In this document: positions 34,866-44,413 of the stretch, one piece after another | Layout of the letters: each line of letters starts with the position of its first letter | Position numbering within the stretch: position 1 is the stretch's first letter | From: Ignavibacteria bacterium | Lineage (GTDB): Bacteria; Bacteroidota; Ignavibacteria; Kapaibacteriales; Kapaibacteriaceae | Assembly (NCBI GenBank): GCA_016707005.1 | Contig: JADJIQ010000001.1 | Location: 184,001 to 248,000 of the forward strand | Direction of reading: 5' to 3' | DNA: 64,000 bases | The notes under the pieces: model-generated | What the model was told of the DNA's origin: nothing | The model's input: only the letters and a program-made list of their open reading frames with translations | Database searches by the model: none | Translations under genes and position numbers: made by a program

Positions 34866-36407
34866 TCAGTGGATGATGCAAATGGGCAACACCTTGCTGC
34901 CCGTTGACGTGATGACGTGAACGTGATAAACCCCGGTTGGCCAGTCGTCCGTAGGAAGTGTGACACTTTGTGAGGGGGTGTGCTGTGAACTGCGTACTAG
35001 TTCACCTGAGTAGTTATAGGCATCTGTTCGAAGAATATGTTCTTCGTTGTTGCGAGACGTAATTGAGACATACGACAGTGCCGGTTGAGGTGCTGTTAGG
35101 AACGAATGTGGTGGGCTGGCTTCGCCAGCAACCGATGTCGCTTCATCCGAGAAGCGGAGAATGAATGTCAGGTCAAGGACTTCGAAAGTCGAATCTATGC
35201 GCCTTCTTGAACCAGGAATGAGCACGGTGCTTCCGTCAGCAGTCACTACTGCCTGTGTGGCGAGGATATCCGCTCTGTTGCCTGTGATGACGTCTTTGAT
35301 CTCATAGATCCTCGACCACGTTTCACCACGGTCCTTCGATAGATAGTGCGTGAATCGGGTAAATCTGCTTGCACCAATACTATCGGCATAAACGGTAACG
35401 AGTATGTTGTTCCGGTTCTCCGGGTGAATCCAGGTGCCTTCGATCCTGTTGGTCTCGGTGTCTATAGTTCCCTCTAATGTGAAGTTCCAGCCGTTAAGAT
35501 TCCGTTCTTTGGCGAATTCGGATCTGAGTGCATCATACCATCCGAGCGGGATGGAGTCGCCTGTGATAGGATTGTAGAGTGCCGGTTCTGAGTATATGGT
35601 GTTGCCTCGCCTCTTCCAGAGCAGACCATAGTCGGGCTTTAGCATCCCCATGAGCGTCGGTATCTCGTGAAACACTCGAACCCACGTTTTTCCTAGATCG
35701 TCTGAGTAGTGATAGTCGTGTTCAAAGTAAGAGCCAAAGCCATCGTATCCCCCGTCTATTGTTACCCATAAGCGTTCAGGTCGGCTGTAGTCAAAATTTA
35801 GAAATGCTTCCCGAGAGATTCCACGAGAATGACTCGGAATAAGAATCTCTTCCCATTGACCATCGTCGGTGTCCCTATGAAACCAATAGTCTGCCTTGAT
35901 TTTGATCGGGCCACTGAAACTGGAATGGCAACTGACGAAGGTTTCGTTGAGCTTCAAAGGGTGCAGATAATGTGCCGTTGGTGTTAGTCTGTCGCGAAGG
36001 AAATCAAGACTCGTTGAGTCGATAATGACATTGATCCCATCCCTAGTCAAATAGGTTGTAGTATACCCGTAACTCATCCCTGCCATCGCAGCACCCATTA
36101 CCGGGATCTGAGTGTTTAGCCTTAACAATGGAAAGTACAAGCTGTCCCATGTCTTGCCTTCGTCGTAAGACCTATGAATCCATGAAGCAGAAAAATTTGC
36201 TCTGTCTTGGCGGACAATTAGTACTGTATCACCAAAAGTGACGATATCACCGCTGGTTTTGGTAATTGGTAGCTCAGCGATGAATAGGCTATCTACCTTC
36301 CAAGAATTCTGTGCATTGGCAGTAACTGTTTGAACGCACCACAAAAAGATCGTTGCGAGAGGAAGAGCGAGGAGGATTCGTACAGTCTTGAGATAAGTGT
36401 GTTTCAT
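34866..36407 (-). CDS. T9SS cargo protein, mosaic paralog 1
   Basis: A 513-residue secreted protein with signal MKHTYLKTVRILLALPLATI ending in TANAQ. The body has sialidase-like repeats (SYDEGKTWDSL; SDDLGKTWVRVFHEI; SKDRGETWSRIYEIKD). The C-terminal 85 residues are a sorting domain unlike those of paralogs 2 and 3 (LRTDAYNYSGELVRSSQHT, DWPTGVYHVHVITSTGSKVLPICI). Bases 35125-35965 match 36730-37570 of paralog 2 at about 97 percent without gaps, while residues about 35-145 differ clearly. No catalytic residues could be assigned. It is the last of three tandem genes, with 18 bases to the previous one. Confidence 0.85.
   Translation of the reverse strand: MKHTYLKTVRILLALPLATIFLWCVQTVTANAQNSWKVDSLFIAELPITKTSGDIVTFGDTVLIVRQDRANFSASWIHRSYDEGKTWDSLYFPLLRLNTQIPVMGAAMAGMSYGYTTTYLTRDGINVIIDSTSLDFLRDRLTPTAHYLHPLKLNETFVSCHSSFSGPIKIKADYWFHRDTDDGQWEEILIPSHSRGISREAFLNFDYSRPERLWVTIDGGYDGFGSYFEHDYHYSDDLGKTWVRVFHEIPTLMGMLKPDYGLLWKRRGNTIYSEPALYNPITGDSIPLGWYDALRSEFAKERNLNGWNFTLEGTIDTETNRIEGTWIHPENRNNILVTVYADSIGASRFTRFTHYLSKDRGETWSRIYEIKDVITGNRADILATQAVVTADGSTVLIPGSRRRIDSTFEVLDLTFILRFSDEATSVAGEASPPHSFLTAPQPALSYVSITSRNNEEHILRTDAYNYSGELVRSSQHTPSQSVTLPTDDWPTGVYHVHVITSTGSKVLPICIIH
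35125..35965. repeat. 841-bp duplicated core, copy A (copy B at 36730-37570)
   Basis: Copies A and B align base for base at an offset of 1605, with about 20-25 differences by eye (about 97 percent identity). They cover the conserved middle of paralogs 1 and 2. Identity stops sharply at both ends. Confidence 0.88.
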
Positions 36408-36701
36408 GAAGTTCGATCTGTGTTGTCAGTGCGTTACAACAAGAAGCTTGCTATCTGTTCTGTTGCGCGATTGAACCTGTACGATGTAAACGCCAGGAGC
36501 AAGCCCGGAGGTGCTCAATGTGTAGCAGTCGGTTGATTGAGGTTTAGAGCTACGAGATTGCTTGTAGGATGTAGTCGCTTGTCGCCCATCGATTGTTGAG
36601 CATGAGACAAAAACGTTTTCATCAGATCCCAAACTCATATCCCGGCTGAATGCGACTGTCACATCCGATCCTTGGCTTGCAGGGTTTGGGTAGACATGCA
36701 A
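36308..36701. repeat. 394-bp duplicated junction, copy A (copy B at 37907-38300)
   Basis: Each copy contains, on the minus strand, the sorting domain of one gene's end, the 18-base gap and the signal peptide of the next gene. Offset is 1599. The junction copies and the core copies together show duplication of a unit of about 1.6 kb. Confidence 0.88.
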
Positions 36702-38006
36702 AATGTCATTCGTTGGCTCAGGGCTCTCACCAGCAACCGATGTCGCTTCATCCGAGAAGCGGAGAATGAATGTCAGGTCAAGGACTTCGAAAGTCGAATC
36801 TATGCGCCTTCTTGAACCAGGAATGAGCACGGTGCTTCCGTCAGCAGTCACTACTGCCTGAGTCGAGAGGATGTCAGCTCTGTTACCTGTGATGACGTCT
36901 TTGATCTCATAGATCCTCGACCATGTTTCACCACGGTCCTTCGATAGATAGTGCGTGAATCGGGTAAATCTGCTTGCACCAATACTATCGGCATAAACGG
37001 TAACGAGTATGTTGTTCCGGTTCTCCGGGTGAATCCAGGTGCCTTCAATCCTGTTGGTCTCGGTGTCTATGGTTCCCTCTAATGTGAAGTTCCAGCCGTT
37101 AAGATTCCGTTCTTTGGCGAATTCGGCTCTGAGTGCATCATACCATCCGAGGGGGATGGAGTCGCCTGTGATAGGATTGTAGAGTGCCGGTTCTGAGTAA
37201 ATGGTGTTGCCTCGCCTCTTCCAGAGCAGACCATAGTCGGGCTTTAGCATACCCATGAGCGTCGGTATCTCGTGAAATACTCGAACCCACGATTTTCCTA
37301 GGTCGTCTGAGTAGTGATAGTCGTGTTCAAAGTAAGAGCCAAAGCCATCGTATCCGCCGTCAATCGTTACCCATAAGCGTTCAGGTCGGCTGTAGTCAAA
37401 ATTTAGAAATGCTTCCCGAGAGATTCCACGAGAATGACTCGGAATAGGAATCTCTTCCCATTGACCATCGTCGGTGTCCCTATGAAACCAATAGTCTGCC
37501 TTGATTTTGATCGGGCCACTGAAACTGGAATGGCAACTGACGAAGGTTTCATTGAGCTTCAAAGGGTGCACATAGTATGCTTTTGGTGAAATTCGATCGG
37601 GCAAGAATTTCAGACCTGCTGAATCAACAATGATGTTAATCCCATCCCTCGTCAGATAGGTTATCCTATTCCTCATCCCTGCCATCGCAGCACCCATTAC
37701 CGGGATCTGAGTGTTTAGCCGTAACACAGGGAAGTACAGGCTGTCCCATGTCTTGCCTTTGTCGTAAGAACGACAAATCCATGACGAGCTATCGTTGTTA
37801 ACCAATCTCCGCACGAGGAAGATAGTGTCCTTGAATGTATGGAGGTCTCCAATCCAGACTGAAAATGGAGCTTCCGATCTGAATAGGCTGTCTACCTTCT
37901 TGAAACTCTGTGCATTGGCAGTAACTGTTTGAACGCACCACAAAAAGATCGTTGCGATAGGAAGAGCGAGGAGGATTCGTACAGTCTTGAGATAAGTGTG
38001 TTTCAT
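36426..38006 (-). CDS. T9SS cargo protein, mosaic paralog 2
   Basis: A 526-residue secreted protein. Its signal (MKHTYLKTVRILLALPIATI...) and core are nearly identical to paralog 1, but its C-terminal sorting domain (LHVYPNPASQGSDVTVAFS, TSGLAPGVYIVQVQSRNRTDSKLLVV) is nearly identical to paralog 3. The gene is thus a chimera of its two neighbours. BNR-type repeats (SYDKGKTWDSL; SDDLGKSWVRV; SKDRGETWSRI) suggest a beta-propeller. YPNP marks the start of the sorting domain. Function of the secreted domain is unknown. Confidence 0.87.
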   Translation of the reverse strand: MKHTYLKTVRILLALPIATIFLWCVQTVTANAQSFKKVDSLFRSEAPFSVWIGDLHTFKDTIFLVRRLVNNDSSSWICRSYDKGKTWDSLYFPVLRLNTQIPVMGAAMAGMRNRITYLTRDGINIIVDSAGLKFLPDRISPKAYYVHPLKLNETFVSCHSSFSGPIKIKADYWFHRDTDDGQWEEIPIPSHSRGISREAFLNFDYSRPERLWVTIDGGYDGFGSYFEHDYHYSDDLGKSWVRVFHEIPTLMGMLKPDYGLLWKRRGNTIYSEPALYNPITGDSIPLGWYDALRAEFAKERNLNGWNFTLEGTIDTETNRIEGTWIHPENRNNILVTVYADSIGASRFTRFTHYLSKDRGETWSRIYEIKDVITGNRADILSTQAVVTADGSTVLIPGSRRRIDSTFEVLDLTFILRFSDEATSVAGESPEPTNDILHVYPNPASQGSDVTVAFSRDMSLGSDENVFVSCSTIDGRQATTSYKQSRSSKPQSTDCYTLSTSGLAPGVYIVQVQSRNRTDSKLLVVTH

Positions 38007-38024
38007 GAAGTTCGATCTGTGTTG

Positions 38025-39602
38025 TCAGTGCGTTACAACCAGGAGCTTGCTATCTGTTCTGTTGCGCGATTGAACCTGTACGATGTAAACGCCAGGAGCA
38101 AGCCCGGAGGTGCTCAATGTGTAGCGATCGGTTGATTGAGGTTTAGAGGCAAGAGATTGCTTGTAGGATGTAGCCGCTTGTCGCCCATCGAGTGTTGAGC
38201 ACGTGACAATAATGCTCTCATCAGATCCCAAACTCATAACACTGCTGAATGCGACTGTCACATCCGATCCTTGGCTTGCAGGGTTTGGGTAGACATGCAA
38301 GTTGTCACTTGCATCTTCAGTTTGCGCTCGGTCGACTGAGCTCGCCATATCAGGTGTCCATTTTATCGTATAAGAGTTGAGATACTCTGTTTCGCCGGTC
38401 GCAGAGTCATAACGTGCCTCTTGATAGGAATAGTAGAGTGCCCTTGAAGCTGGGTCAAAATTTAAAGACGCAGGGTATTGGTAGGTTCTCTTCCGTAGAT
38501 CCGTTACGGGGACTATCATGCTCCATGTTTTGCCCATATCCAATGTTGCCGCCACAAAGATTCGAGAATGCCACTTGTTGGCTACAAGTGTATCGAACGT
38601 GAACGCTAGGGCAAATGATTCCGGAAGTTCCGGATGAAACGCAAACCCATCGATATAGCCGTCTCGTTTTAGAGCATACCGATATCTATAATCAAGCCGC
38701 TGTTTTGTTGAGTCATAGGAGGGAAAGAGACTGCTGCGAACGCTATCTAACCACTGATACTCCTTTAGATAGGTAACTCTCTGTCCATTCGCACTAACTG
38801 AGTCAACTGGAAAAAGAATCCGTTGCTTCCCTTCGAAGTAGGCAAAGTCGATCCCTCTTTCCGCAGACCAAATCCCAACACCCAATTCCAATAGAGTGGC
38901 ACTATATTCTGGAGAGAACTTGATCTGGGTGAACGTTATCCCATCGTCATCTGTGTAGTAGGCGCGAAGTGGTTCATCAGGGGAGGCTCTGTTTTGCGGA
39001 TCTACAGCAATGTATGTTCGTTGGGGTTCACGGTAGTTGAATCCTAAGCTATGTCCGCGACCACCGTCACCACTCAATGAAGGTGGGTTGATCTCTGACC
39101 ATGTTTCTCCATCGTCATTTGTGACCATCGTTGCCGTATATGTGCCACCGAACGATTCGTATTCGTATTGAATGTAGACCTTCCTTGGATTAGCGGGGTG
39201 AACGCGGATACGTCGTATTGGACGGTAATCGATCTTGTCACTCTCCCTTCCCGTTGTGTCAATACGAACAGCCTTAGCATCGCGAAGAATCCAATGAAGC
39301 TCAAGCGTTTTCTCAGATCTCGTGCCCGCCATGACACATCCTTTCATCGGTAACTGCCGATGCCACGATGAAACGAGCTCAACAGAATCCCATGGTGCGG
39401 ATGGATTGCTTCGCGTGAATCCGCGAGCTGGAGCGTTGGCAATTCCCGGTTGCTCTTCGTAGATCACCACGCTATCGTGGTATGCCACTGACGCTTGAGT
39501 CCATCGAGATATGCGGATAGTATCGAACGTCCCTCCACCACCCTGTGCTTGGCACATGGTGCCACAAGCAATGAACATGCACGTCATTAGAACAGCGCGC
39601 AT
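38025..39602 (-). CDS. T9SS cargo protein, mosaic paralog 3
   Basis: A secreted protein of about 525 residues from ATG 39602 with signal MRAVLMTCMFIACGTMCQAQ. Longer starts at 39635 and 39668 lack a clear signal. The body has the same kind of repeats (TNDDGETWSEINPPS, TDDDGITFTQIKF, TLDMGKTWSMIVPV) but is only distantly related to paralogs 1 and 2. The sorting domain (YPNPASQGSDVTVAFS to SKLLVVTH) is almost the same as that of paralog 2. It is the first gene of the tandem cluster. The AT-richer look of the cluster compared with its neighbours hints at transfer or relaxed composition. Confidence 0.83.
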   Translation of the reverse strand: MRAVLMTCMFIACGTMCQAQGGGGTFDTIRISRWTQASVAYHDSVVIYEEQPGIANAPARGFTRSNPSAPWDSVELVSSWHRQLPMKGCVMAGTRSEKTLELHWILRDAKAVRIDTTGRESDKIDYRPIRRIRVHPANPRKVYIQYEYESFGGTYTATMVTNDDGETWSEINPPSLSGDGGRGHSLGFNYREPQRTYIAVDPQNRASPDEPLRAYYTDDDGITFTQIKFSPEYSATLLELGVGIWSAERGIDFAYFEGKQRILFPVDSVSANGQRVTYLKEYQWLDSVRSSLFPSYDSTKQRLDYRYRYALKRDGYIDGFAFHPELPESFALAFTFDTLVANKWHSRIFVAATLDMGKTWSMIVPVTDLRKRTYQYPASLNFDPASRALYYSYQEARYDSATGETEYLNSYTIKWTPDMASSVDRAQTEDASDNLHVYPNPASQGSDVTVAFSSVMSLGSDESIIVTCSTLDGRQAATSYKQSLASKPQSTDRYTLSTSGLAPGVYIVQVQSRNRTDSKLLVVTH

Positions 39603-39790
39603 TCGTATGATTTGGCAAGTAGATGTATACGTCATGCTATGATTTGCTTCGGTATCGTAGAACCCCAAAACCCCAGCCGAACCCGATGCCGGATTATTGC
39701 ATTTCCCGTGTTTTGTAAAACTACCCTACGGAACGAGCTCGACAGCGCTTTTGAATCAGAGCCACTACTGGGAACCCAGCGTTATTGCAG

Positions 39791-39798
39791 TAATTTTG
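39791..39798 (+). promoter_or_regulatory. Candidate fumC promoter, TAATTTTG
   Basis: TAATTTTG fits TAnnTTTG and lies 16 bases before the chosen fumC ATG (39814). A weak -33 (CTG) is 20 bases upstream. The site lies inside the longer fumC frame that starts at 39697, supporting the later start. Confidence 0.5.
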
Positions 39799-39813
39799 TG
39801 GCCTCCAGCAACT

Positions 39814-41226
39814 ATGAATACCCACAAGCCACCTACTTCCATGCGCATCGAACGTGATACCATGGGTGAGATCGAGGTTCCCTCGACCGCCTATTACGGA
39901 GCTCAAACCGCCCGCTCACTCATCCACTTTGCTATCGGCGAAGAACGTATGCCTCGTCAAGTGGTCCAGGGTATGGCCATCCTGAAGAAGGCCGCGGCGA
40001 TGGTAAATGCCGACCTAGGCGTCCTCGATGCTGCAAAACGTGATCTGATCGTGCGGGCATGTGATGAGGTGATCGAGGGCAAACTCTTCGACCATTTCCC
40101 GTTGAGTGTATGGCAGACGGGTTCGGGCACCCAAACCAATATGAACGTCAATGAGGTCATCGCTAACCGTGCTATCGAAATGGCAGGGGGCGAGATGGGC
40201 TCCAAAAAGCCGGTGCACCCAAACGATGACGTGAACAAGTCTCAAAGCTCCAACGATACGTTCCCAACGGCAATGCACATCGCAGCAGGCATAGCTGTTA
40301 CGTCGCAGCTTCTTCCGGCAGTGCGGGCATTGCGCGATACGCTCGACGCAAAAGCAACGGAGTTTGCTCCGCTTATCAAGAGTGGTCGCACACACCTGAT
40401 GGATGCTACACCGATCACGCTTGGTCAGGAATTCTCGGGATATGTGCAGGCACTTACGAATAACATCTCGCGTATTGAGATGGCCTTGGGTGGCGTCTAT
40501 GAACTTGCCCTGGGCGGAACGGCTGTGGGGACCGGACTCAATACTCATCCGGAGTTCGCTGTTCGCTCGGCGGCTCAGATCGCTTCTCTTACCGGACTCC
40601 CCTTTGTAACGGCGCCGAACAAATTCGAAGCATTGGCCGCCCATGATGCCTTGGTCTTCCTACATGGAGCTCTGAAGACGCTTGCTGCAACGTGTATGAA
40701 GATCGCCAATGATATCCGCTGGATGTCGTCCGGACCTCGCTGCGGACTTGGCGAGATCTCCATCCCGGAAAACGAACCGGGGTCGTCGATCATGCCGGGT
40801 AAGGTAAACCCAACACAGAGTGAAGCCATGACGATGGTTGCCGCACAGGTGATGGGCAACGACGTAGCCGTCAATATCGGTGGCGCCTCGGGGAACTTTG
40901 AGCTCAACGTGTTCAAGCCCGTCATCATCTACAATGTCCTGCAAAGCGTGCGACTCCTAGCCGATACCTGCACGATGTTCAATGAACACTGTGCTTCGGG
41001 TATCACGCCGAATGTTGACCGCTTGGCCTACTACAATCAGAACACGCTGATGTTGGTGACGGCGCTGAATACCCACATTGGCTATGATAATGCGGCCAAG
41101 ATCGCCAAGACGGCTCATAAGAATGGAACCACGCTCAAGGAAGAGGCCCTGAAACTCGGACTGCTCACGGAAGAACAGTTCGATCAGTGGGTCCGTCCGG
41201 AGGATATGCTCGGGCCGAGTGTGTAG
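39814..41226 (+). CDS. fumC: Class II fumarate hydratase
   Basis: Converts fumarate to L-malate in the TCA cycle, iron-independent. From ATG 39814 the product is 470 residues, normal for FumC. It shows RIERDTMGEIEVPSTAYYGAQTARSL at the start, TGSGTQTNMNVNEV, KSQSSNDTFPTAMHIAA, SGRTHLMDATPITLGQEF, GLNTHPEF and the family signature GSSIMPGKVNPTQSE with the catalytic Ser loop. The earlier ATG at 39697 would add 39 residues unlike the family and contains the promoter element, so it is rejected. A 64-base gap then leads to the metzincin gene. Confidence 0.97.
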   Translation: MNTHKPPTSMRIERDTMGEIEVPSTAYYGAQTARSLIHFAIGEERMPRQVVQGMAILKKAAAMVNADLGVLDAAKRDLIVRACDEVIEGKLFDHFPLSVWQTGSGTQTNMNVNEVIANRAIEMAGGEMGSKKPVHPNDDVNKSQSSNDTFPTAMHIAAGIAVTSQLLPAVRALRDTLDAKATEFAPLIKSGRTHLMDATPITLGQEFSGYVQALTNNISRIEMALGGVYELALGGTAVGTGLNTHPEFAVRSAAQIASLTGLPFVTAPNKFEALAAHDALVFLHGALKTLAATCMKIANDIRWMSSGPRCGLGEISIPENEPGSSIMPGKVNPTQSEAMTMVAAQVMGNDVAVNIGGASGNFELNVFKPVIIYNVLQSVRLLADTCTMFNEHCASGITPNVDRLAYYNQNTLMLVTALNTHIGYDNAAKIAKTAHKNGTTLKEEALKLGLLTEEQFDQWVRPEDMLGPSV

Positions 41227-41290
41227 GTTGTGGTAACGAAATCCCCGGTTTGAGAGTCCTTCCGCTTTCCTCACCACATCCAGGCTCACC

Positions 41291-44200
41291 ATGATCCGCT
41301 CGCTGCTTGTGATCATTGCTGTAGTTGCACTTGTTGTTGACGGTGCAGCACAACGTACCCTAACGGTATTCCAACGATCGGCGCCAAAGGGTGAACAGGT
41401 ACTCCAGCAGGGGGCTGTACGGGTGAATGAGGCCGCGGTTCGTTCGCTTGTACGCAGCGGTGAGAGAGCCGTGAAGATGTCGCTGCCCATGCCGGATGGA
41501 GCGGACGTGACATTGTCGCTCGTGCGGACGCACATCGTTGCACCCGGCGCTCGTCAGACGGTGATGACCGATAATGGACCGGTGCACTCGGCGCTTGGTG
41601 ATGGCCTTGCATGGTACCGCGCAGAGATGCCCGACGGAGGGGTCGCCGTCTTCACGTTCAGTGCCTCTGGTGAGGTGTCCGGACTTGTGAACATGGAAAA
41701 GGGGCGGTATCTCGTTGGCAGACAGTTCCGTGATCAGGGCAGTGATTCGTATGTGGTGATGCGCGACCACGATGCCCCTTACTCATGCGGAACTCCGGTT
41801 GAATCTCTTTCGAAGCAACTGGACCAACTGATCAGCGAGGCGCATCGCTCGGTGAAGGACCTTGGGGAACGTCTGCAGGCGGATGATACGGTGGTGATCG
41901 AGTTGGCCATTGAGGCCGACTATGATCTGAAGCAGGGCTTTGAAACCGTTCAACGCACGTCTGCCTACATCACGCAACTCGTGGCTGTGATGAGCACAGT
42001 TTACGAGAAGGAGCTTGGTGTGCGGATGGCTATCTCCAACGTCCGGATCTGGGAGACACCGAACGATCCGTATCCAGAAGAGATGGGAGTGTTCGAATTG
42101 CTTGAAGTGTTCGTGAATGAGTATCGCACGAACATGACGTCTGTTGCGCGAGACATGGCGGTCTTCCTCACGTCGCGTGGTGGACAGGGAGGTATCGCTC
42201 GCACCATCGGCGGTATCTGTCAAGAAGATGGAAGCTATTGTGCGGGCGATGTGCTGCGCTATGTGAGCAACTATCCTACATGGTCGTGGGATGTTGGAAT
42301 GATGGTTCACGAGATCGGACACGTTTGCGGCGGTATCCATACGCAGAGTTGTTATTGGCCGCAGGGTCCACTCGATAGTTGTGTGGCATCGGAGTCCGGA
42401 CAATGCGTCACACAAGACCAAACTGCACCGGCACGCGGCACGATCATGTCGTATTGCCACCAACAAAAACCCAATGGCGGATCTGTGATCCTCGAGTTCC
42501 ATCCCTTGCACCGCTCCGTACTGAAAAGCTTCATTCGCAGTGCTCCCTGCCTTGGCAACGCGCCGCAACCGCAGCAATGCACTCTCACCGGCGTTGTTCG
42601 GGATGCCATCACCAAGCAGCCGTTGGCAGGTGTAGAGTTGAACATTGAACCGATCGAGGATGAGATCTATCGTCAGACTCCACCTACGTCCGGTGATACC
42701 GCGGTACAGACTGATGGCAATGGTCGATTTACATTCAACGGACTTGGGTACGGACTCTACCAGATCGTGGTTCCCGACCCCTATACGACCTTTCCGATCA
42801 CGTTGTCGGATCCAACAAGCACAATGGGTGTGATGATCGCCGATACACTCGTTCAATTCGATCTTGTTGTTGTAAAGGGGCGTACCGTTGAGCTCGTGAT
42901 CAGCAATGATGGTGATACAACACCGGTACAGATCAACATCTTCAGCGATCAACTACCCGGTGTATTTGATTACACAACACTTCCCGTGAGTGAAGCAGGT
43001 GATACAGCTATTGTGGTGCGACGTGCCATTCCGATCGGTCGGTACATCGTTGTCCCGTCTGCTATTGGCAGATCCTTCACACCGAACAAAGTGAACGTAG
43101 ATGTAGCAGTTGGAGAGGATCCCCTCCTCATTAGGTTCGAATCTTCCTCCACGTTGCCGCAGCTCACGTCAACACTTGCTCTTGGAGTTGGAGATCGTGT
43201 GGTGATAGGCAAGGTGCCAACAATCGGGCTCACCGGTGGCATGCCCTATACCATGACGAATACCACGACGAATGAAGTGGTGAATTCCGGCACCATCCCC
43301 GATGACGGAGTAGTTGTAATAGAGGGGGCTGAATCTGCCGCTTATTATTCCATCATGCCACAGGTGGATACGAACCAGAACGCCCCTTACCTCGAGAATA
43401 CGTGGGTGTATCCCGAGTATGGCGTTACAGCTGCGATGTATGTGCAGCAGCCACGTAGGATGCCGCTCCTTGCGCGTGAGTACAATATGTCGGCTCTCGT
43501 CACGGGCTTCGAACCACTTGCGGACCCGATCATCCTTCGCGATAGGTCCATGGTCACACCACGTCCGTCCGAGGTTGCACTGCCTTTCCCACTGCAGATC
43601 AGTGATCGTACGTTTGTTTCGATGAGCATTGCAAAGAATGGATTTGTAGTGCTGGATGGAGAGCCATTCGAGAATTGGGTTACCAACCCATTGGCCCGAC
43701 TGGAGAACGCGCAATTGATCATTGCGGCTTTCGCAGGGGAACTCAACCCCGACACATCGGCACCTGCGCCGTGGCGCATTGCGTGGAAGCTCTACAACGA
43801 GGCGCCGCATAGGATGATCGCCATCGAGTGGCGAAACTTTACGATCCGGAAGTTCAACTGGGAGACCGGTCAGGCATTCGACATCGGACGATTCTCCTTC
43901 CAGATCAGAATTCACGAGAGCGGTCGGATCGACATGGTCTATGACAAAGCAGAAGAACTCACCGAGGCGGTCACTGCTCAGGCTGGGCTGCGAGGCAATG
44001 ATGTTCTCGATAACCAAGCGGTGTTCTCGTTGTCGGAGAACAATCTGCTCGACGTGCGTGCTACCTACGTCCCGGGCGGATACTCACAGATCTCCATGCT
44101 CGATGCTTCGGGTATGGTAAAGGGGCTCACGTATCGCTGGGACATCGGTGCAACGAGTGTAGAGTCCGACGAGTCATCAATGATCCGTGTTTCGCCAACT

Positions 44201-44407
44201 CCGTCAGCAGATGTGATTGAGATCCACGGCGTTGAGGGAGAAGCCTCGGTCCGCATCGTTGATCTGCTTGGACAAACCGTGCTTTCCAAGGACGTTCAAC
44301 AAGATGCTGCACGTATCGATGTTCAAGGACTTGCAACCGGACGGTACGTGCTTCTCGTAACTTCGCACGGCAAATCACATTCGATCCCGCTTGTAATCCG
44401 TCGTTGA
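41291..44407 (+). CDS. T9SS-secreted metzincin metalloprotease
   Basis: A 1038-residue secreted protease. It has a signal peptide (MIRSLLVIIAVVALVVDGAA), a pro-region (about 25-190), and a catalytic domain with HEIGHVCGGIHT (zinc ligands His340, His344, His350, catalytic Glu341) and the Met-turn GTIMSYCH. Next is a carboxypeptidase-regulatory-like/CNA-B-type domain (LTGVVRDAITKQPLAGVEL, about 430-520), further beta domains, and a type A sorting domain (VRIVDLLGQTVLSKDV, GLATGRYVLLVTSHGKSHSIPLVI). The HExxHxxGxxH plus Met-turn places it with M12B/reprolysin-like metzincins. Cysteine-rich surroundings (SCYWPQGPLDSC) suggest disulfides. It probably digests extracellular protein. Confidence 0.92.
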   Translation: MIRSLLVIIAVVALVVDGAAQRTLTVFQRSAPKGEQVLQQGAVRVNEAAVRSLVRSGERAVKMSLPMPDGADVTLSLVRTHIVAPGARQTVMTDNGPVHSALGDGLAWYRAEMPDGGVAVFTFSASGEVSGLVNMEKGRYLVGRQFRDQGSDSYVVMRDHDAPYSCGTPVESLSKQLDQLISEAHRSVKDLGERLQADDTVVIELAIEADYDLKQGFETVQRTSAYITQLVAVMSTVYEKELGVRMAISNVRIWETPNDPYPEEMGVFELLEVFVNEYRTNMTSVARDMAVFLTSRGGQGGIARTIGGICQEDGSYCAGDVLRYVSNYPTWSWDVGMMVHEIGHVCGGIHTQSCYWPQGPLDSCVASESGQCVTQDQTAPARGTIMSYCHQQKPNGGSVILEFHPLHRSVLKSFIRSAPCLGNAPQPQQCTLTGVVRDAITKQPLAGVELNIEPIEDEIYRQTPPTSGDTAVQTDGNGRFTFNGLGYGLYQIVVPDPYTTFPITLSDPTSTMGVMIADTLVQFDLVVVKGRTVELVISNDGDTTPVQINIFSDQLPGVFDYTTLPVSEAGDTAIVVRRAIPIGRYIVVPSAIGRSFTPNKVNVDVAVGEDPLLIRFESSSTLPQLTSTLALGVGDRVVIGKVPTIGLTGGMPYTMTNTTTNEVVNSGTIPDDGVVVIEGAESAAYYSIMPQVDTNQNAPYLENTWVYPEYGVTAAMYVQQPRRMPLLAREYNMSALVTGFEPLADPIILRDRSMVTPRPSEVALPFPLQISDRTFVSMSIAKNGFVVLDGEPFENWVTNPLARLENAQLIIAAFAGELNPDTSAPAPWRIAWKLYNEAPHRMIAIEWRNFTIRKFNWETGQAFDIGRFSFQIRIHESGRIDMVYDKAEELTEAVTAQAGLRGNDVLDNQAVFSLSENNLLDVRATYVPGGYSQISMLDASGMVKGLTYRWDIGATSVESDESSMIRVSPTPSADVIEIHGVEGEASVRIVDLLGQTVLSKDVQQDAARIDVQGLATGRYVLLVTSHGKSHSIPLVIRR

Positions 44408-44413
44408 TCGTCC

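Noticed and set aside
34775..34966. Small minus-strand frame between creD and paralog 1
   Set aside because: It overlaps the 3' end of paralog 1 and the creD start, with no signal or motif. The gap 34779-34865 appears empty.
39697..39813. 39-residue N-terminal extension of fumC
   Set aside because: It is absent from the usual FumC start and contains the probable promoter element.
41783..42952. A 389-codon open frame on the minus strand inside the metzincin gene
   Set aside because: It is an antisense shadow of a gene with clear zinc motifs. Its translation is rich in His, Arg and Cys with no domain-like order.
43130..43150. ggttcgaatct as the T-loop of a tRNA
   Set aside because: It lies in the coding frame of the metzincin gene, and no acceptor or anticodon arm can be formed around it.
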